A stretch of 8,206 nucleotides of DNA from positions 1 through 8,206 of the forward strand of contig NZ_DXLG01000070.1 in NCBI RefSeq assembly GCF_019414865.1, in the 5' to 3' direction. Origin of the DNA: Veillonella sp. GTDB taxonomy: Bacteria > Bacillota > Negativicutes > Veillonellales > Veillonellaceae. Shown in pieces: positions 5,553 to 8,206 of the stretch (its first letter is position 1; each line of letters opens with the position of its first letter). A program made the translations under genes and the position numbers. The notes beneath the pieces are model-generated. The model was not told the origin of the DNA, made no database searches, and saw only the letters and a program-made list of their open reading frames with translations.

Positions 5553-7052
5553 TTATTTAGAGAATGTATCTACAAAATCAAGAATTTCTTGTTTCATATT
5601 CTCTTTATCGATTGCTTTTGTGAAACGCAATGGTTTAGATTTCAAAGCTTCCAATTGTTTAGGGAATGCTACACCCGTTACAGCAGAAATATTATCTAAG
5701 CTTTCATACGGTGTATCACCCACTTTGATATCTAAAGCCTCGCAAATGGCTGTAGGGAATTTAAATGGATGTGCAGTAGACGCAATAATTGTATGGCGTG
5801 CACCATCTTCAGGATGTTTTTCTAATTCCTTCATGTATGCACCCATAGCTACCGCCGTATGAGGGTCCATCACATAACCATAGGAGTTGTACACTTGTTC
5901 AATGATGGCTTTTGTTTCTTCATCATCAACATAAGCACCTGCGAAATTAGCTTTAACACGACTGAACTCTTCTTCATTTACAGTCAATTTACCTGTTGCT
6001 TTAAGATCTTTCATCCAACCAGCGGTACGTTCACTATCTTCACCAGAGATATAGTACAAGAAACGTTCAAAGTTGGAGGATTCAAGAATATCCATAGATG
6101 GAGAAATCGTTGTATAGAATGGACGATTCATATCGTATGTGCCAGTTTCAAAGAACTCAGTAAGCACATTGTTTTGGTTGGATGCACAAATCAATTTACC
6201 AATAGGAATACCCATTTTTTTAGCATAGTAAGCAGCCAAAATATTACCAAAGTTACCTGTTGGCACTACTACGTTGAAAGCTTCGTCTTCGTGAATAGCA
6301 CCTTGTGCTACGAGCTCAGCATAGGCATTTACATAGTACACCACTTGAGGTGCCAAGCGGCCGATGTTAATGGAGTTCGCACTAGAGAACATAACACCTT
6401 TTGCAGCAACCTCTTCTGCTGTAGACTTATCAACGAATAAGCGTTTCAAGAATTGTTGAGCATCGTCAAAGTTACCATGAATAGCCGTTACATTAACGTT
6501 CTCCCCTTCTTGCTTTTGCATTTGTTCTGCTTGCATAGGACTTACGCCATCTGTTGGGTAGAATACTTGGATATGTGTACCAGGTACATCTTTAAAGCCC
6601 TCAAGGGCTGCTTTACCAGTATCACCAGATGTAGCCGTTAAGATAAGAACCTCTTTTTTCTCACCTTCTGCTTCTTTTGCTGCCACCAATAGATATGGGA
6701 ATAAGGACAATGCCATATCTTTGAAAGCTTGTGTACGGCCGTGGAATAATTCCAATACAGAAACCTTTTCTAATAAGGAATGTAATGGTGCAATATCACG
6801 AGTACTGAAATTAGCATCAGAGTATGCAGAGTTGATCATTTCATTTAAATGAGCTTCAGAGAAGCATGGGAACAACTTAGATAATACAATAGCTGCTACC
6901 TCTTGATAGTTTTTATCTTTCATATCATTGTAAGTTAAGCAGTTTGTAGGGAATAAAGATGGTACATATAGACCACCATCCTCTGCTAAGCCGTGCAACA
7001 ATGCATATGTTTCATTTACCGCAACGGTACCGCGGGTGCTAGTATAATTCAT
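5553..7052 (-). CDS. thrC: Threonine synthase
   Basis: Threonine synthase is a cytoplasmic PLP enzyme that converts O-phospho-L-homoserine and water to L-threonine and phosphate, the last step of threonine synthesis. The N-terminal YTSTRG and the GLAEDGGLYVP segment are typical of the family. The PLP Schiff-base lysine is Lys111 in FHGRTQAFKDM. SGDTGKAA (142-149) and the phosphate-cradling PTGNFGN (264-270) follow. The organisation matches the long form of about 430-500 residues found in E. coli and many Firmicutes. The chosen ATG at 7052 is preceded by TGAGGT six bases upstream. An in-frame ATG at 7064 would add four residues but lacks a ribosome site and overlaps that Shine-Dalgarno. The gene stands alone: no hom or thrB is adjacent, a terminator follows at four bases, and the dyp terminator lies upstream. 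Confidence 0.97.
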   Translation of the reverse strand: MNYTSTRGTVAVNETYALLHGLAEDGGLYVPSLFPTNCLTYNDMKDKNYQEVAAIVLSKLFPCFSEAHLNEMINSAYSDANFSTRDIAPLHSLLEKVSVLELFHGRTQAFKDMALSLFPYLLVAAKEAEGEKKEVLILTATSGDTGKAALEGFKDVPGTHIQVFYPTDGVSPMQAEQMQKQEGENVNVTAIHGNFDDAQQFLKRLFVDKSTAEEVAAKGVMFSSANSINIGRLAPQVVYYVNAYAELVAQGAIHEDEAFNVVVPTGNFGNILAAYYAKKMGIPIGKLICASNQNNVLTEFFETGTYDMNRPFYTTISPSMDILESSNFERFLYYISGEDSERTAGWMKDLKATGKLTVNEEEFSRVKANFAGAYVDDEETKAIIEQVYNSYGYVMDPHTAVAMGAYMKELEKHPEDGARHTIIASTAHPFKFPTAICEALDIKVGDTPYESLDNISAVTGVAFPKQLEALKSKPLRFTKAIDKENMKQEILDFVDTFSK

Positions 7053-7057
7053 GGAAT

Positions 7058-7062
7058 ACCTC
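7058..7062 (-). promoter_or_regulatory. Shine-Dalgarno that places the thrC start at the second ATG
   Basis: The minus strand reads ATGAGGTATTCCATG. GAGGT lies about six bases before the ATG at 7052 and overlaps the upstream ATG at 7062-7064. The upstream ATG is preceded by TTGTAGTTATGA, which has no ribosome site. Confidence 0.7.
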
Positions 7063-7101
7063 ATTCATAACTACAATGGATTTTACGAGTTTAATAGATT
7101 T

Positions 7102-7110
7102 ATCATAGCA
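7102..7110 (-). promoter_or_regulatory. Extended -10 promoter candidate for thrC
   Basis: The minus strand carries TGCTATGAT, a TGn extension with a five-of-six -10. It begins three bases after the dyp terminator stem, within its U-rich tail. The implied start near 7095 gives a leader of about 40 bases. There is no good -35. Confidence 0.45.
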
Positions 7111-7138
7111 TAAAAGCGCCCCTAAAAGGAGCGCTTCT
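7111..7138 (-). terminator. Rho-independent terminator after the Dyp peroxidase gene
   Basis: Arms AAGCGC (7114-7119) and GCGCTT (7131-7136) are extended inward by CCT/AGG past one mismatch, with a loop of three A. On the minus strand the stem runs into GCTTTTATG. It lies 97 bases beyond the stop codon, unusually far compared with the other terminators here. Confidence 0.8.
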
Positions 7139-7143
7139 ATAGA

Positions 7144-7210
7144 ATTTATATGGTATTTTCATTCAAATTATATGCTGCTAACAAAACTGAGCATCACAAA
7201 CCATATAAAT
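7144..7210 (-). repeat. Inverted repeat forming a possible folded 3' UTR element
   Basis: Eleven-base arms ATTTATATGGT (7144-7154) and ACCATATAAAT (7200-7210) are perfect complements 45 bases apart. A smaller pair, ATGCT (7172-7176) and AGCAT (7190-7194), is nested inside. The element lies between the dyp stop and its terminator, so it would be transcribed and could fold as a long-range stem with an inner hairpin. The outer arms are AT-rich, so chance pairing is possible. Confidence 0.4.
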
Positions 7211-7233
7211 CATGCATAAACTAGCTATGCGGA

Positions 7234-8175
7234 TTATAATTCACCTTCTGCAATAGCATCCAATGTATCAAGGGATGGAATGAAGAAGAGCATGCCTGTA
7301 ATAGGTTTGGAATAATCAAGCAATTTATCATTTTGCGTAAACATATTAGTAAGCATTGTTTTAGTTACATCCCAGTAACGAGCATAACCGATAAAGTATG
7401 TACCGCGTACACCTTGTCCAGGTTGAGCAAACGGTACATTCATACGCACGATTTTATGTTCTTTATCATCGCGATTATCTTGAGCCACTACATTATGAGC
7501 TGCTGGATCTTTTTCATCATCTTCTAACTCAATATCGCTGAATTTACGACGGCCAATGAACTTTTCTTGCATTTCTGTAGGAAGCGCACGCCACGCATCA
7601 AGATCGTGTTCATATTTTTGAGCAAATGCATAAGAACCATTAGTGAATTCAGGATCTTCATCACCAATAACGCCCCACTCTACAGCTTCTTGACCAACAG
7701 GGTTTTCAGTACCATCTACGAAATCAATGATGGCACGACCTTGTTCATAATGGAAGCCATGAGTTTCATCTACTACAGATGTAATAGGACGTAAGAACTC
7801 CATAATTTGATCCACTACAGTATATGTAACGGACTCATCATTGGAACGTACATGTAAGAATAAATCAGCTGCTACAGCTGGTACGTCTTGTTTATCACCT
7901 TTAATACCTTGGAAGTCTTCTAACTCTTTTGGTATAGGTGCATTAGGGAATAAATAATCCCATGCTTTACGGCTGAAACCAAAAGCAATGCCCAAACCTT
8001 CACCATTTGCACGAATGCTAACAGAGCGTTTAATAGCTTGAATGCGGTCCGCCATATCTTGAATCACTTCGAGTTCAGCGTCACGATCTTTACGATTTAA
8101 TAATAATGTTGTAAAATTTACACTTTGTCCAGCATCTTTATACACATCTTGTGTTCTAGAAACATCTACTGCCAT
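7234..8175 (-). CDS. Dyp-type (dye-decolourising) heme peroxidase, YfeX-like
   Basis: Dyp-type peroxidases use heme b and peroxide to oxidise dyes, phenols, Mn(II) or porphyrins. The protein has the two-domain ferredoxin-like architecture at 313 aa, close to YfeX (about 299). The signature is FVDGTENP at 152-159, with the catalytic Asp154. The likely proximal heme ligand is His227 in AAHNVV, and the likely distal arginine is Arg244 in KIVRMNVPF. The C-terminal segment TGMLFFIPSLDTLD (293-306) is also typical. There is no Tat or Sec signal peptide, so the enzyme should be cytoplasmic, unlike EfeB. No encapsulin gene follows and no obvious cargo-targeting tail is seen. The first glycine of the GxxDG motif is replaced by Asp151. 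The ATG at 8175 has AGGAGG five bases upstream. The promoter lies beyond the contig end. The physiological role is not settled for the family; peroxide defence or heme handling is likely. Confidence 0.93.
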   Translation of the reverse strand: MAVDVSRTQDVYKDAGQSVNFTTLLLNRKDRDAELEVIQDMADRIQAIKRSVSIRANGEGLGIAFGFSRKAWDYLFPNAPIPKELEDFQGIKGDKQDVPAVAADLFLHVRSNDESVTYTVVDQIMEFLRPITSVVDETHGFHYEQGRAIIDFVDGTENPVGQEAVEWGVIGDEDPEFTNGSYAFAQKYEHDLDAWRALPTEMQEKFIGRRKFSDIELEDDEKDPAAHNVVAQDNRDDKEHKIVRMNVPFAQPGQGVRGTYFIGYARYWDVTKTMLTNMFTQNDKLLDYSKPITGMLFFIPSLDTLDAIAEGEL

Positions 8176-8191
8176 AAGAACCTCCTAATGA

Positions 8192-8206
8192 CTGTCTCTT
8201 ATACAC
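8192..8206 (+). other. Residual Tn5 mosaic-end adapter (not genomic)
   Basis: CTGTCTCTTATACAC is the first 15 bases of the inverted Tn5 mosaic end used in Nextera libraries and is the exact reverse complement of bases 13-27. Genomic sequence ends near 8191, 16 bases upstream of the dyp start codon, so the dyp promoter is missing. Confidence 0.96.

Noticed and set aside
5859..6440. A 193-codon open frame on the plus strand inside thrC
   Set aside because: It lies wholly antisense to a well-supported thrC, its translation is rich in Cys, His, Phe and Ile as expected for a complement frame, and no ribosome site or family resemblance supports it.
4523..7052. A thrC-transporter operon for threonine export
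   Set aside because: A GC-rich terminator directly follows thrC, and a 142-base gap with its own operator-like element precedes the transporter gene. Proximity alone does not show shared function.
28..8191. tRNA, rRNA, CRISPR array, riboswitch, toxin-antitoxin or prophage signals
   Set aside because: I looked through all intergenic regions on both strands and saw no cloverleaf, regular direct repeats, T-box-like leader before glnS or thrC, or phage-type genes. All gaps are under 300 bases.
1..8206. A composite transposon bounded by Tn5-type inverted repeats
   Set aside because: The repeats are the engineered mosaic end plus adapter bases 1-8. The bases just inside the two ends show no target duplication, and no transposase gene is present. 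This is library adapter.

Overview
The window looks like an assembled contig of bacterial chromosome from an AT-rich, Gram-positive-related lineage. The most likely source is the Negativicutes, possibly Veillonella. This is an inference from four things: the low GC content, strong GGAGG-type ribosome binding sites, the flavour of the proteins, and a dedicated glutaminyl-tRNA synthetase in a Firmicutes-like gene context. No rRNA or other taxonomic marker is present to confirm it. Both ends are not genomic. Bases 1-27 match the 3' part of the Illumina Nextera read-2 transposase adapter, and bases 8192-8206 match the inverse Tn5 mosaic end, so the true insert is about 28-8191.

All seven genes lie on the minus strand, so transcription runs from high to low coordinates. 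In that order they are: a cytoplasmic-type Dyp peroxidase (7234-8175), threonine synthase thrC (5553-7052), a 10-TM EamA/DMT transporter (4523-5410), the mechanosensitive channel mscL with an added C-terminal zinc-ribbon-like tail (3798-4265), an NAD(P)-dependent D-2-hydroxyacid dehydrogenase (2577-3626), glutaminyl-tRNA synthetase glnS (806-2494), and a small exported protein of unknown function (42-677).

This is mostly a row of single-gene units rather than an operon. Hairpin terminators follow dyp, thrC, the EamA gene, mscL and glnS, and promoter-like sequences precede several genes. The clearest is a near-consensus sigma-70 promoter for mscL. The only junction without a visible terminator is the 67 bases between the dehydrogenase and glnS, so those two may be partly co-transcribed. 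Two start codons are better placed downstream of the longest reading frame: a TTG for glnS and the second in-frame ATG for thrC. In each case the Shine-Dalgarno sequence lies at or over the upstream ATG.

The genes are mostly housekeeping or stress-related: amino-acid synthesis and charging, osmotic protection and peroxide/heme chemistry. I see no shared pathway, defence system, CRISPR array, tRNA, prophage or insertion sequence. No gene-free stretch exceeds 300 bases. The points most worth a second look are the zinc-ribbon tail on MscL, the Gly-to-Asp change in the Dyp GxxDG motif, a 16-base dyad in front of the EamA gene, a folded segment after dyp, the exported orphan, and the adapter sequence at both ends.
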